The notes: generated from the sequence alone by a model not told the origin. 64,000 bases of DNA from Paenibacillus_S sp043945595 (GCF_043945595.1 NZ_JBIFNP010000001.1:806001-870000), one strand, 5' to 3'; counted from the stretch's first letter, positions 36,520-46,838 are shown. A program made the numbers and translations.

Positions 36520-38160
36520 ATGTTTAGACAAAAATCCGCACCAAAAATGAAGATCACGCTGGCACTGGGACTGTCGGCGGTTATGGCAGCAGGGGCAGCC
36601 GGGTGCAGTCAGAACGAAGAGGGGACGAACGGGCAAGCCGAAGGCAAAGCCATCATTACCGTTTCCAACTATGACAGGGGCAACATCCCCGCAGCGGAGG
36701 GAACGGTGGAGGAAAACCGTTGGACGAAGTGGATCAATGAGCATTCTCCCGTTACGGCCAAATATGTGCCGATAGCCCGGGCAGAGGCGGTCAAGAAGCT
36801 GAATGTGCTGTTCGCATCGGGCAGTGCGCCGGATATTGTCAACGATTACGATACGGGGTTTCGGAATTCCCTGTACCAGCAGAAGCAATTGATGCCACTG
36901 GACGATTACTTGAAATATGCGCCTGAATACGAGAAGCTGCTGGAAAAGTACCCTCAGCTCCGCAAAATAGGCACGAAGCCGGACGGCAAGCTTTACGAAA
37001 TCGGCAAAATGAATGAGCCCCATCTGCAGAGTGTAGCCTTTATCCGGATGGATTGGCTAAAAAAGCTGAACCTGGAGGTTCCTAAGACCACCGACGAACT
37101 GCTTGTCGTGCTGAAAGCCTTCGTGGAGCAGGATCCTGACGGCAACGGCAAGAAGGATACTTATGGAACCAATATGAGCTATACCTCGGATGGTATGGTG
37201 GATTCCATGTTCGGCTCGTACGGCTGGAAGATCTCAGGTGACGACAAGATTATCAGGACTTGGGATAACACGCTGGAGTCTCTTAAATTCAAGAAAAAGT
37301 TATTTGAGGAAGGGCTTATCGATAGGGACTACCTGGCGGATAAGAATGGAGCCAAAGCCAAGCAGGATTATTTGAACGGAAAAATAGGCGTTTACCTTCC
37401 TCCTGTTGTCAGCAACTGGTTTGAGAGCACAGTAACGGACCTCCAAACGCTCCGCAAGGTTGTTCCGGAGGCGGAGATTGCGCCGATGGCCCAGCCCAAG
37501 TCTCCTATGGGACAATTCGTTCATCATGTGGTCAATCCGGTACAAATGACCACGGTAATCAATGCTGCGGCCAAAAATCCGAAGGCTGCCATGGAATATA
37601 TTAACTTCATTCTCAAACCGGAGACAGGTCTGATTCTGAAGAAAGGAGTGGAGGGAGAGCATTGGAAAACAGGTGCGGACGGTTTTCCCAAAGTCATTGA
37701 TCCTGCCAAAAATGCCAAGGAGCTGGATTGGGCCATCGATTACTCGATGTTCTACTCGATCCCCGAGAATCCGCTGCTGATCTCCACCACTGCGTTCGAT
37801 GTGAATGATCCTGACCAGAAAGCCGGTCTGGAGATGCTGAAGAAAGCCGACGAGTTTCTGCTGAATCCCGAGGCCCAGTATCCCGCGCTGACTCACTATG
37901 AGCATATGCCTGCCCTGCCGAGCGACCTGGTAGTGATCAATACGAATGTCGACAAGGAAATGAAGGACATCTATACCAAAGGCATTATCGGCGGGGCCAA
38001 ATATACGCCTGAGCAGGCCGCTGCAGATGCCAAAGCTGCCTGGGAGAGAGGCGGCGGCAAACAGATCGAGGAATTCATGAATACCTGGTATAAAGAAAAT
38101 AAGGACAGGGCCTTCCTGGGGAAAGATATTCTGGAGCTGGCCCGCTCCCAGCACAAGTAA
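36520..38160 (+). CDS. Extracellular sugar-binding lipoprotein (LplA-like)
   Basis: This is a 546-residue receptor for the 34.6-36.5 kb permeases. The signal peptide ends MAAGAAGC, with Cys29 lipidated. LplA-like features include EENRWTKWINEHSPVTAKYVPI, FASGSAPDIVNDYDTGF, FIRMDWLKKLNLEVPKTTDELL and DPDGNGKKDTYG, a calcium-like loop common in these proteins. It is the last gene of the operon and is followed by a terminator. The YesMN genes downstream probably sense the same oligosaccharide. Confidence 0.94.
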   Translation: MFRQKSAPKMKITLALGLSAVMAAGAAGCSQNEEGTNGQAEGKAIITVSNYDRGNIPAAEGTVEENRWTKWINEHSPVTAKYVPIARAEAVKKLNVLFASGSAPDIVNDYDTGFRNSLYQQKQLMPLDDYLKYAPEYEKLLEKYPQLRKIGTKPDGKLYEIGKMNEPHLQSVAFIRMDWLKKLNLEVPKTTDELLVVLKAFVEQDPDGNGKKDTYGTNMSYTSDGMVDSMFGSYGWKISGDDKIIRTWDNTLESLKFKKKLFEEGLIDRDYLADKNGAKAKQDYLNGKIGVYLPPVVSNWFESTVTDLQTLRKVVPEAEIAPMAQPKSPMGQFVHHVVNPVQMTTVINAAAKNPKAAMEYINFILKPETGLILKKGVEGEHWKTGADGFPKVIDPAKNAKELDWAIDYSMFYSIPENPLLISTTAFDVNDPDQKAGLEMLKKADEFLLNPEAQYPALTHYEHMPALPSDLVVINTNVDKEMKDIYTKGIIGGAKYTPEQAAADAKAAWERGGGKQIEEFMNTWYKENKDRAFLGKDILELARSQHK

Positions 38161-38192
38161 GGGCTGAAGGGCCTGAAATAGGATGAATGTGG

Positions 38193-38229
38193 ACTTGGTT
38201 CGGCAAAATGCCGGGCCAAGTTTGCTTTC
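38193..38229 (+). terminator. Terminator after the importer operon
   Basis: A 13-bp stem (ACTTGGTTCGGCA / TGCCGGGCCAAGT, two wobbles) with an AAA loop is followed by TTGCTTTC. It lies between the binding protein and the sensor kinase gene. Confidence 0.75.
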
Positions 38230-38274
38230 GAAGCATTCTATATGAGTTCCAAGCAGACAGGTCCGATGAAAACC

Positions 38275-38304
38275 TTGTTTGCTTGGAAGGAAGCGTTTTA
38301 TAAT
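38275..38304 (+). promoter_or_regulatory. Sigma-A promoter of the sensor kinase/response regulator pair
   Basis: TTGTTT (38275-38280), an 18-base spacer and TATAAT (38299-38304) form a good promoter. Transcription would begin at about 38311, at or just after the first ATG (38310), which bears on the true start of the kinase. Confidence 0.6.
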
Positions 38305-38309
38305 ACAAT

Positions 38310-40148
38310 ATGAAATTCAAGGGGGGAAGCCGACTGCAACCGACAAGCTGGCCGGGGTATATAGCCGGACAAATCAAGGGCAGCTTCAAGATGAAACTGA
38401 TCGTGCTGCTCTCGTGTATGGTAACACTTGCCTTTGCGTTGGCAGGCTGGATGGTGTACAGGTCCAATATCCAGTTAATGGAGGATGAAATCAGCAAACA
38501 GTTCTCCATTGCCAACGAACAAGCTTTGGCCAGACTGGAGATGTCCTTCCAGGAAGTCAACCGGGTATCCCAATCCATTATCCTGAATCCGTCCATCGAG
38601 CAGTTCCTCAGGGAGAACACCGTTCCCGTAAGCGATTCCTACACCGAGTTCAAGAACCGTAAGTATGTGGAAGAGCAGCTGAATATGCTGCTCGTGGATG
38701 CGCCGTCCATCCGTTCCGTTTTTCTGTACAACGAGAACGGGGAAATGACGGTTCTCTCCAAGACCGGCGCGTCGGGAGAGCCTGGAACGGAAGACTTGAC
38801 CAAAATGATGGACAAGCTTAAGCCTCATCGGGGGAATATGGTTTGGGGCCGGGCCGAGGCGGCCAGCACCATTGATCCGGACGGCCGCAGAACAGTTCTG
38901 GTTGCTGCCAGACGGATGCTCAACGAGAAGCTGATCCCGTACGGCACGATGGTGATGGTGATGGAGGAAAGCCTGGTGTCCAAGGTGCTGCGGGATCTTA
39001 CGGAGAACGGCAGCGGCAAGGTGCTGCTTCTGGAGCCTATGGGCGGCATGCTCTACTCCAATACCGACCAGAGCGAGATGGAGCAGCTATTGCAGCTGAC
39101 CAAGGCGAATTACCCCCGTTATGTCAAAATGAATGGCATCACCTATCTGTTTGTCCGCCACGAGCTGATTCCGGAGGGCTTTACCCTATACGGAGGGGCT
39201 TCCTTGCAGGAGATACAGAGGAAAAATAAAGACATCATTCAGGCATTGGCATTTGCCGGAATCGGCGTGATCCTGCTCAGTGCGCTGCTGATTACGATTT
39301 CCACCCGGACGCTCCTGACTCCTCTGGCCCATCTGATGCAGGGACTGCGTATGCTTCGTTCCGGCGACTTTACGGTCCGTGTCAGAGTGGATTCCGGCGA
39401 TGAGCTGGGCTACATCGGAGACAGCTTCAACAGCATGGCGGAGCAGGTGAGCGAGCTGATCAATAAGGTGTATTTGGCCCAGATCAGCCAGAGGGAATCG
39501 GAGCTGAAGGCCATCCAGGCGCAGCTGAATCCCCATTACCTGCACAACTTGTTCAATGAGCTGTATTGGAAGCTGTACAGCAACGATCAGGAGGAGACGG
39601 CGCTTCTGATCAACGCCATCTCGGAGATGTTGAAGTATTCCCTTAAATCTGTCCAGACGGATACGACGCTTGGCGAAGAGCTGCATCAGATCCGCAATTA
39701 CATCAAGATCCAGACAGAGCTGTTCACCGGCGAAATTGAAACCATTATTCAAGCGGAGGAGTCCCTGCTGAACCTGCGGATGATGCGATCCCTTTTGCTG
39801 CCGGTGGTGGAAAATGTGTTTGTGCATGCTTTCCGGGATATGGAGAAAGACCGGGTGCTGCGGATTAAAGCCTTTCTATTAAATGAAGCGCTGCATATCG
39901 AGGTGGCTGACAACGGATGCGGCATGGATCAAGAAACCTTGAGAACCTTGACGGAGGCGGAAGCTGCGCTGCCGGAGGGCAATAAGACGGGAATCGGCTA
40001 CAAAAGTGTGCTGCGGCGTATTCAACTGGTATACGGACCCGTATATGGAGTGGAAATTACCAGCAGTCCAGGGAAAGGGACGGTTGTTCACATGACGCTT
40101 CCTATTAAATCCGGAACATTGCGGAGTCATGAGGAGGAAAACGGATGA
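38310..40148 (+). CDS. YesM-type membrane sensor histidine kinase
   Basis: This is a kinase of up to 612 residues. Order: TM1 (LIVLLSCMVTLAFALAGWMVY), an extracellular dCACHE-like sensor (about 50-290), TM2 (IIQALAFAGIGVILLSALLIT), HAMP (about 320-375), the His_kinase domain with QLNPHYLHNLFNELYW (His409) and a HATPase region (VENVFVHAF, EVADNGCGMD, GIGYKSVLRRIQLVYG). The phospho-acceptor motif differs slightly from the usual QINPHFLYN. The promoter's -10 ends only six bases before ATG 38310, so translation may start at an internal ATG (38391, residue 28), still before TM1. Its stop overlaps the regulator start in ATGA. It probably senses a sugar and controls the operon upstream. Confidence 0.92.
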   Translation: MKFKGGSRLQPTSWPGYIAGQIKGSFKMKLIVLLSCMVTLAFALAGWMVYRSNIQLMEDEISKQFSIANEQALARLEMSFQEVNRVSQSIILNPSIEQFLRENTVPVSDSYTEFKNRKYVEEQLNMLLVDAPSIRSVFLYNENGEMTVLSKTGASGEPGTEDLTKMMDKLKPHRGNMVWGRAEAASTIDPDGRRTVLVAARRMLNEKLIPYGTMVMVMEESLVSKVLRDLTENGSGKVLLLEPMGGMLYSNTDQSEMEQLLQLTKANYPRYVKMNGITYLFVRHELIPEGFTLYGGASLQEIQRKNKDIIQALAFAGIGVILLSALLITISTRTLLTPLAHLMQGLRMLRSGDFTVRVRVDSGDELGYIGDSFNSMAEQVSELINKVYLAQISQRESELKAIQAQLNPHYLHNLFNELYWKLYSNDQEETALLINAISEMLKYSLKSVQTDTTLGEELHQIRNYIKIQTELFTGEIETIIQAEESLLNLRMMRSLLLPVVENVFVHAFRDMEKDRVLRIKAFLLNEALHIEVADNGCGMDQETLRTLTEAEAALPEGNKTGIGYKSVLRRIQLVYGPVYGVEITSSPGKGTVVHMTLPIKSGTLRSHEEENG

Positions 40149-41680
40149 AGGGCAAGCTGTTGATTGCAGAGGATCAGCCCAACTTCCGCAAAGGACTGCT
40201 GAAGCTGGCGGGGAAGCGGTCCGCCGAGTGGGTGGTGACGGGGGAAGCGGCCAATGGCCGGGACGCGTTGTTCATGATGGAGAAATGTGTTCCGGATCTG
40301 TTGCTGACCGATATCCGGATGCCTCATATAGATGGTCTGCAGCTGGCAGAAGAAATCAGGAGCCGCGGCTGGCCGACGAAGATTGTGATTGTAACCGGAT
40401 TCAAGGATTTCTCGTATGCGCAGTCCGCCGTCAAGTTCGGGGTGCTGGACTTTATTACGAAGCCTTGTGTGGAAACGGATATATTAAGCGTACTCGACCG
40501 GATTTATGTGCAGCTGATTGAAGAAAGCCAGTCCCAGCTCTTGGTGGAGGGATGGAAGCGCCAGCATGAAGACGGTGAGCTGCGGTCGGCTATTATGGGC
40601 ATGCCCTGCAGCGGCGAAGAAGTGGAGACGCTGCTGAAACGAATGGAGCCATGCGAGCTGTATTTTCTCCGTATTCCTACCTTTTTCCCTCACGAGAAGC
40701 ATTATTCCGCCCAGGATGTGCCGCTTTTGCAGTTTGCTTTCGCCAATATTGCCGGGGAGCACATGAATAAATGGTTTCCCGGCGGCTTTCGCCTGTTCTC
40801 CTTGAACGCATCGGAATGGGCTCTATTGGTGAGCCGCAGTGCTTCCCGGCCGGATACAACCCCCGCATGGCTGCAGATTCTCACCGATTCGGTTCATCAT
40901 TATTTGAAGCTGGTTCTTGAATGCAGCGGACAAGGGCTATGCGCCGGCACAGAGGAATTGCACCAGGCCTACAGACGATTTTGCCGGGAAGGGGACAGGG
41001 AACACGCTGCTGCCAATGAATCGCTGCTCAACCAGACGGCGCTTTATGAGAAGGAGAAGGAAATTGTAACTTGGCTTATGTCGGAGGATAACAGCCGGCT
41101 GAGCCGGGAGCTGCAGGAGCAAGTCGTCCGGATCAGCCATTTGCCCCCGCAAACCGCCAAGATCGAAGCGCTGCTGCTGGCTGCTGCGATTCTTCGGCTA
41201 GTGCAGGTCCAATTTCCCGAATGGCAGATGGCCGTGCGCCCCATCGAGTGGGATTCTGTCTACAAATGTGCGACGCCGGAGGATATTAGGGCTTGGCTGC
41301 AGGGATACATCCATGAATTCCTGCAGTCCCACAATAACTGGCTTGCCAGCAAGAATGATAGACCGGTCAAGCAGGCCATCCGGTTTATTGAAGAATCCTA
41401 CATGGGGGTATGCGGCTTGGCCGAGGTGGCGGCCCATGTCCATCTCAATCCCAGCTACTTCAGCAATCTGTTTAAAAAGGAAACCGGGGAAAGTGTAACC
41501 GGATATATCCAGAACCTGCGCGTACGGAAAGCGAAGCTTTTGCTGAAAAGCACGGATATGAAAATATTTGAAATTTCTGAGGCTACCGGCTTCAACGACT
41601 CCAATTATTTCACGCATATATTCAACCGAATAGCGGGAGTCTCCCCGAAAGAATACCGCAAGCAGATGGCCAGCCGGTGA
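40145..41680 (+). CDS. YesN-type response regulator with AraC DNA-binding domain
   Basis: This is a 511-residue partner of the YesM-type kinase. The receiver domain (1-120) has the acidic pocket Glu9/Asp10, phospho-acceptor Asp56 (LLLTDIRMP) and the conserved Lys in FITKPC. A long central region follows, then an AraC double helix-turn-helix (GLAEVAAHVHLNPSYFSNLFKK; IFEISEATGFNDSNYFTHIF; GVSPKEYRKQ). Translation is coupled to the kinase by the ATGA overlap. The expected target is the binding protein/permease operon at 34630-38160. Confidence 0.95.
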   Translation: MKGKLLIAEDQPNFRKGLLKLAGKRSAEWVVTGEAANGRDALFMMEKCVPDLLLTDIRMPHIDGLQLAEEIRSRGWPTKIVIVTGFKDFSYAQSAVKFGVLDFITKPCVETDILSVLDRIYVQLIEESQSQLLVEGWKRQHEDGELRSAIMGMPCSGEEVETLLKRMEPCELYFLRIPTFFPHEKHYSAQDVPLLQFAFANIAGEHMNKWFPGGFRLFSLNASEWALLVSRSASRPDTTPAWLQILTDSVHHYLKLVLECSGQGLCAGTEELHQAYRRFCREGDREHAAANESLLNQTALYEKEKEIVTWLMSEDNSRLSRELQEQVVRISHLPPQTAKIEALLLAAAILRLVQVQFPEWQMAVRPIEWDSVYKCATPEDIRAWLQGYIHEFLQSHNNWLASKNDRPVKQAIRFIEESYMGVCGLAEVAAHVHLNPSYFSNLFKKETGESVTGYIQNLRVRKAKLLLKSTDMKIFEISEATGFNDSNYFTHIFNRIAGVSPKEYRKQMASR

Positions 41681-41743
41681 CTCGTTCAGGAATGCAGTTT
41701 CTTGAAGGCAGGAGCCTGCCCTCTCTTAATGTAAGCCCGGCGA

Positions 41744-41792
41744 AAAATCCAGCTTCTTTGAAAGCAGGATTCTTGTCTTTTCAGCCGAATAC
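41744..41792 (+). terminator. Terminator after the response regulator
   Basis: AATCC-A-GCTT pairs with AAGC-A-GGATT across a short loop and is followed by CTTGTCTTTT. Confidence 0.5.
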
Positions 41793-41892
41793 TAAACTTA
41801 GTATGATGAATAAACTTAGTTTGGGACGTCTTAAGCGACCGACAGGAATGCTTTATCGTTCCACTGCCTTAATTCTAAAGGAGGATGTAAGT

Positions 41893-42965
41893 ATGAATGC
41901 GTATACAGAAACGATTCCGGCTGTGATGAAAGCCGCGGTCATGCAAACCCCGGTGCACCATCACCATTGAGGAGCTTCCGGTTCCCGAGGCCGGGACCGG
42001 ACGAGGTGCTGATCAAAGTAATGGCGGTAGGAGTATGCGGCTCCGACGTGCATTACTTCGAGCACGGGCGGATCGGCCCCTACGTGGTCCGCAAGCCGAT
42101 CATCCTCGGGCACGAATGCGCGGGCATCGTCGTCGCCTGCGGGGAACGCGTCACGCGCTTTGCTCCCGGCGACCGGGTAGCCGTCGAGCCCGGCGTTACG
42201 TGCGGCCGCTGCGAGCAGTGCAAAGAGGGGCGCTACAACCTGTGCCCCGATGTGCAGTTCCTGGCGACGCCTCCGGTAGACGGGGCGTTCGTGCAGTACA
42301 TCAAGCATCGGGAAGACTTCGTGTTCCCGATTCCCGATCATGTGTCGTTCGAGGAAGCGGCGATGGCGGAGCCGTTGTCGGTCGGCATCCACGCGCTGAA
42401 CCGCGCCGGCTTCCAGCCCGGCGGCGAGGTGGCGATCATCGGCATGGGGCCGGTCGGCCTGCTGGCCGTCGCCGCAGCCAAAGCGTTCGGCGCTTCGCGC
42501 ATCCTGGTCAGCGACCTGGAGGAGAACCGGCTGCAGACCGCGCTCAAGCTGGGCGCTACTGACGCCGTCTCCGGCAAAGCGGGCGACCCGGCTGCGCGGA
42601 TATTGGAGCTGACGGGGCAGCGGGGCGTCGATCTGGCGATTGAAACCGCCGGCCATCCGCGGGCGCTGCAAACCGCGATGAAGGTAATCCGCCGGGGAGG
42701 CAAGCTGTCGATCGTAGGGCTGCCGCCCGTCGACGAGGTCGGCTTCAACGTGCCGTCCATCTGCGACAACGAGATCGATATTTACGGCATCTTCCGCTAT
42801 GCCAACACGTACCCGATGGGGATTCGTTTCCTGTCCGGCGGTCTGCAGGGTCTGGACAGCATCTTTACGGACCGCTTCCCGCTGGCACAGACGCAGCAAG
42901 CGATGGTCAAAGCGATGACGGAGAAAGCGACCAGCGTAAAAATTATCGTCAATCCGAACGAGTAA
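41893..42965 (+). pseudogene. Zinc-dependent sorbitol/xylitol-type dehydrogenase, two frameshifts near the start
   Basis: This is a medium-chain dehydrogenase of about 357 residues that interconverts a polyol and a ketose using NAD. Motifs are VCGSDVHYFEHGRIG (Cys), ILGHECAGIVV (His/Glu), CGRCEQCKEGRYNLC (structural zinc) and IGMGPVGLLAVAAAKAFG (Rossmann). The start MNAYTETIPAVMKAAVMQTP at 41893 has AAAGGAGGATG upstream, but the frame then slips twice: near 41956-41962 (CCGGTGCACC) and near 41983-41990 (CCCGAGGCC). Removing one base at each site gives TITIEELPVPEPGPDEVLIKV, the canonical N-terminus, so the enzyme is probably intact in nature. It is separated from the YesMN pair by a hairpin. 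Confidence 0.85.
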
Positions 42966-43013
42966 GAAACAGACGGAGCACATGAGATACGTTAAAATGA
43001 CGGAGGTGCTGTG

Positions 43014-43721
43014 ATGAGTACGAAACCTGATCGCATGAAGCTATTTTTACTGATCGGCCAATCGAATATGGCGGGCAGAGGCGAGCTGACGGGCTCGGAG
43101 CCTGCCGCTGCCGAGGGTATATGGACCTTGGCTCAGGACCTGACCTGGAAGCCTGCCGCCGATCCGCTTCATTTTGATAAACCGGATATTGTGGGAGTCG
43201 GCCCGGGCCTGTCCTTTGCGGAGCAGCTGGTGCAAGGCGGCTTTCCGCAGCCTGTCGGCCTGATTCCGTGTGCGGTCGGAGGCACCCGGATCGAACGCTG
43301 GGTCAAGGGAGCCGACCTGTACGAGCAGGCGGTGCAGCGGGCCCAGGCCGCGCTGGAAGCTGGCGAGCTGAGCGGCATCCTGTGGGCGCAGGGCGAGAGC
43401 GACACCGGCGAGCTGGAACTCGCGCAGGCTTATAAGGAGCGGTTTTTCTCGCTGATACGGGATGTGCGCGCTGACCTTGGCTGCGGGGACCGGGTGCCTT
43501 TCCTTGCCGCGAAGCTCGGCACCTTTCTGCGGGAGGAGGCATCGCCCTATACCCGCTTTATTAACGAGGCGGTGGAGGCGGCGCAGGAGAATTACGCCAA
43601 CTATGGCTGGGTGGATACGGCCGGCTTGACCCACAAAGGCGATGACCTGCATTATGACGCGGATTCGGCCAGAGCCTTGGGCCGGCGCTTCGCCGAACGA
43701 TACGTGCAAATGAATTATTGA
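43014..43721 (+). CDS. CE6/SASA-type carbohydrate acetylesterase
   Basis: This is a 235-residue SGNH-fold hydrolase without a signal peptide, so it acts inside the cell. Catalytic motifs of the sialate-O-acetylesterase/CE6 group are FLLIGQSNMAGRG (Ser17), IPCAVGGTRIERW, LWAQGESDTGE and DDLHYDADS (Asp210, His213). It should remove acetyl groups from imported oligosaccharides such as acetylated xylo-oligomers. ATG 43014 lies seven bases after GGAGGTG; an in-frame GTG at 43011 is possible. It follows the dehydrogenase by 48 bases, probably in one transcript that ends at 43754-43823. Confidence 0.9.
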   Translation: MSTKPDRMKLFLLIGQSNMAGRGELTGSEPAAAEGIWTLAQDLTWKPAADPLHFDKPDIVGVGPGLSFAEQLVQGGFPQPVGLIPCAVGGTRIERWVKGADLYEQAVQRAQAALEAGELSGILWAQGESDTGELELAQAYKERFFSLIRDVRADLGCGDRVPFLAAKLGTFLREEASPYTRFINEAVEAAQENYANYGWVDTAGLTHKGDDLHYDADSARALGRRFAERYVQMNY

Positions 43722-43753
43722 GACCGTCCGGCTCAACCGGTTATTCGATAAGC

Positions 43754-43823
43754 AAGACGTTCCAAGCGAATCTTCGACAGGTGACACTGACAATCGATGA
43801 GACGCTGGGGAACGTCTTTTTTT
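43754..43823 (+). terminator. Terminator after the acetylesterase
   Basis: A perfect 10-bp stem (AAGACGTTCC / GGAACGTCTT) encloses a 45-base structured loop and is followed by TTTTTG. A second small hairpin (CCCCAC-TTT-GTGGGG, 43854-43868, then TTATTTTG) follows. The rest of the 612-base gap to 44333 contains a 12-bp palindrome at 43974-43985 and no convincing gene. Confidence 0.75.
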
Positions 43824-44333
43824 GACATGCTAGAATGGATATGTTTTCGGGTCCCCACTTTGTGGGGTTATTTTGATTTTGTCTAGAATACCGGTCGGAA
43901 TAATTGTATTTTTACTGCAATGTACAATGGCCTGAGCACAAATATCGGCGCATGGCAGGCGGCACCGCCGTATCGCGGTACCGCGGCACAGGTTGTATCG
44001 GAACGCTTGTACGATAAAGGGAGTGACGGTAAACCGGATGAACTTGTCCTATAAGCATTTATGAACAAGGAAGTAATCCGCTTTATTCGGGTGCGCCAGT
44101 TCGGATTATTCAAGCATACAAAAATGATTATTGCCTGAAAAGACTTATTCTCAAGAGAATTTGCTTGTCTAAAAATGATTATAGACGGTACTTTCCAACC
44201 AATAGTATGTTGATGACACTTCATGAAACTGGACACATGGCCCGGATGCTTCAGACAGGATGGATGAAGAAAGCATCACGGGTCCCGCCGGGATCTAGAA
44301 GAATTCAACGAAACTAGTAGTGGGAGGAAACAC

Positions 44334-46838
44334 ATGAACAACAATCAACAGCAGTATCCGGTCGTCACGATCGTCCGTAATCCGGCTGATGCGCAGCTTC
44401 GGAAAGCATGATATTGTGGGCAGCAGGACGGCTTGCCGAGGTGCTTGCGAGCCGGGGCATCGGCGTAAACGAAGTTAGTCAAATCGACCAGACAGCCGAA
44501 ACCGATTATTGCATCCTGCTCTCGGGAAGCAAGGTACAGCCGGCTCGTGATATTTTGCAGCAATTGCAGGTGATTGTTGCCGATGGTTTCGAATCGTACG
44601 GGCTGGTTAAAGCGGATTGGAACAACAGAGCTGTGCTCGTTGCCGCCGGAGCCGATGCGCGGGGCTTGATGTATGCGATTCTTGAACTGGCGGACCGGGT
44701 CAAGTATGCTGCCGATCCGATAGCCGATTTGCAGACGATTGACCGTATCATTGAGAAGTCGTTGAATCCGGTACGAAGCATTAAACGGGTATTTTCCAGC
44801 GAGATAGAAGATAAGCCGTGGTTTTATGATGAAAGCTTTTGGCTGGAGTATTTGACTGAATTAACAACGCAAAGACTGAATAAATTCAATCTGACATTGG
44901 GCATGGGCATAGATAACGGACATGATCCGGATCTTAGCGACAACTATTTTTGCTTCGCTTATCCCTTTTTTGTCGACGTTCCCGGTTATGATGTCAAAGC
45001 CAAACGTTTGCCGGTCAAGGAACGTGAGCTCAATTTGAAAATGCTGCGTTTTATTAGCACGGAAGCGAAACGCCGGGGGATTCATTTTCAATTGGCGCTC
45101 TGGACGCATGCGTACCAGCTCGTCGATTGCTTCCATGAGAATTATGTCATCAAGGGGCTGAATCCGGACAATCACGCTGCTTATTGCCGCGATGCGCTGC
45201 GTTTGCTGCTCCAGGCGTGCCCTACTATCGATGGCGTTACGCTGCGGGTCCACTATGAGAGCGGTATTCCCGAACCGGCGCATGAATTTTGGAAAACGGT
45301 GTTCGAAGCATTTACCGACTGCGGACGCCGTGTGGAAATTGACCTGCACGCCAAAGGCGTCGACGAGGACATGATCCAGCTTGCGGTCGATACGGGCATG
45401 CCGGTGCTGGTCTCAGCCAAATATCATGCCGAGCACTTGGCGCTGCCGTATCACCAAGCGGCGATACGGGATCTGGAGCTGCCGGATTACAGCCTTCCTT
45501 CCCATACCGACAGAACGGTTACGTCTTTGGGAAGACGGCATACGCGTTACGGTTACGCCGACTTTTTGAAGGACTGACCGCAAGTACGGGCTGATTTATC
45601 GTATTTTTCCGGGGACGCAGAGGCTGCTGCTATGGGGCGATCCCGTTATGGCCGCGGGTTATGGAAGAAACGGCGTGTTTTGCGGCAGCCAGGGTATAGA
45701 ACTCATGGAGCCGCTAACGTATAAAGCAAGGAAGGATACCGGATATCCAGGCGGCCGTGACGTGTACGCAGATCCGGCTTTAAAGCTCGGCATCAGCGAT
45801 TGGAAGAAGTATGAGTATTACTACAGATTGTGGGGCCGGCTGCTATTTAACCCGGATACCGACCCGGAGGTGTGGCGCCGCTATCTTCGCCATGAATTCG
45901 CTGAAGCTGCGGAGGCAAGTGAACAAGCGTTGGGCTTTGCCAGCCGTATTTTACCTTCAGTCACGGTTTCCCATCTGCCGTCTGCTGCTCACACTGTAAA
46001 TTGGACCGAGCATGCTGCGATCGATCATTCGCAGTTGGCTTATCAGGAAGCGCTGGAAGCGCTGAAATACCAGATTCAATTCGGTAAAAGAGCTGTGCTT
46101 TATTTGCAGGATTTACAGCCCTCCGAACAAAATGTTGTCCGGTATCCAATCCAACAGCTGCAAATTTTAAGCCAAGCGATTAAATCGGGGGATACCGCCA
46201 AAGCGCAGGAAACCGTTAAGGAAATCATCCACGAGCTCCCGCGTGACAATGTAATGCTGCAGGAATATCAATTCGCGCTGCTGCGAATCATTATCGATAT
46301 TCTCAAAATTCCGGCTGATCTGGGCATTTCCATCCATTACCTGGTCAACAAAGACAATCTGTACATCGATATGCTGCTGAAAAAAAACCGGGGCCAGCTG
46401 ATCGCATGGATTAACCATGAATGTATTGTTCCTGTTATTGAAGCCATTCATTTGAACCGGAATGCGCAGCGCCTTCGCATTATCGAAGAGGTACAGCGTA
46501 TCATCCATTTGGAATTTGATCAGAATTTGACGCTTGAGTCGGTTGCGGCACGGCTGGATATTCACCCCAGCTATATAAGAAGGCTTATTAAGCAGGAGAC
46601 GGGCAGCAGCTTCAATCAATTTCTGTCCGATTATCGTTTGGAAATAGCCAAGCAGTGGCTGGCCAATACAGATATGAAGATTATGGAGATAGCAGATTCA
46701 TTGTGCTACAATAACCCTCAAAATTTTATTCGTTATTTTCGCCGCATGACCGGTATCACACCCGGTCAATACCGGGAAGTCAGCTCGAAGCTGCCCGAGG
46801 ACTTTAACCCGGACCTGGATAGACCGGAGGAAAATTAA
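44334..46838 (+). pseudogene. Chimera: N-terminal glycoside-hydrolase-like protein joined to the C-terminus of a large AraC regulator
   Basis: Residues encoded from 44334 to about 46005 resemble the N-terminal and TIM-barrel parts of an alpha-glucuronidase-like hydrolase: VLVAAGADARGLMYAILELAD, YLTELTTQRLNKFNLTLGMG, TLRVHYESGIPEP, RIFPGTQRLLLWGDPVMAAGYG and ILPSVTVSHLPSAA. From about 46010 the same frame continues as the second half of a Paenibacillus-type membrane AraC regulator (LAYQEALEALKYQIQFGKRAVLYL, then NLTLESVAARLDIHPSYIRRL and ITPGQYREV). The glycosidase C-terminus and the regulator's membrane/sensor half are both missing. Two single-base breaks also occur, at 44403-44408 and 45573-45580. 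The junction looks like a deletion, or an assembly join, between two adjacent genes. Function is doubtful. Confidence 0.75.

Noticed and set aside
43974..43985. CGCGGTACCGCG palindrome, suggestive of a T-box antiterminator (GGUACCGCG)
   Set aside because: The preceding GGGTGG and AGTA-type elements and a matching terminator are absent, and the downstream gene is not an aminoacyl-tRNA synthetase or amino-acid gene.
43883..44236. 117-codon minus-strand frame in the 612-base gap
   Set aside because: It has no ribosome site, crosses the palindrome, and its sequence has no domain-like pattern.
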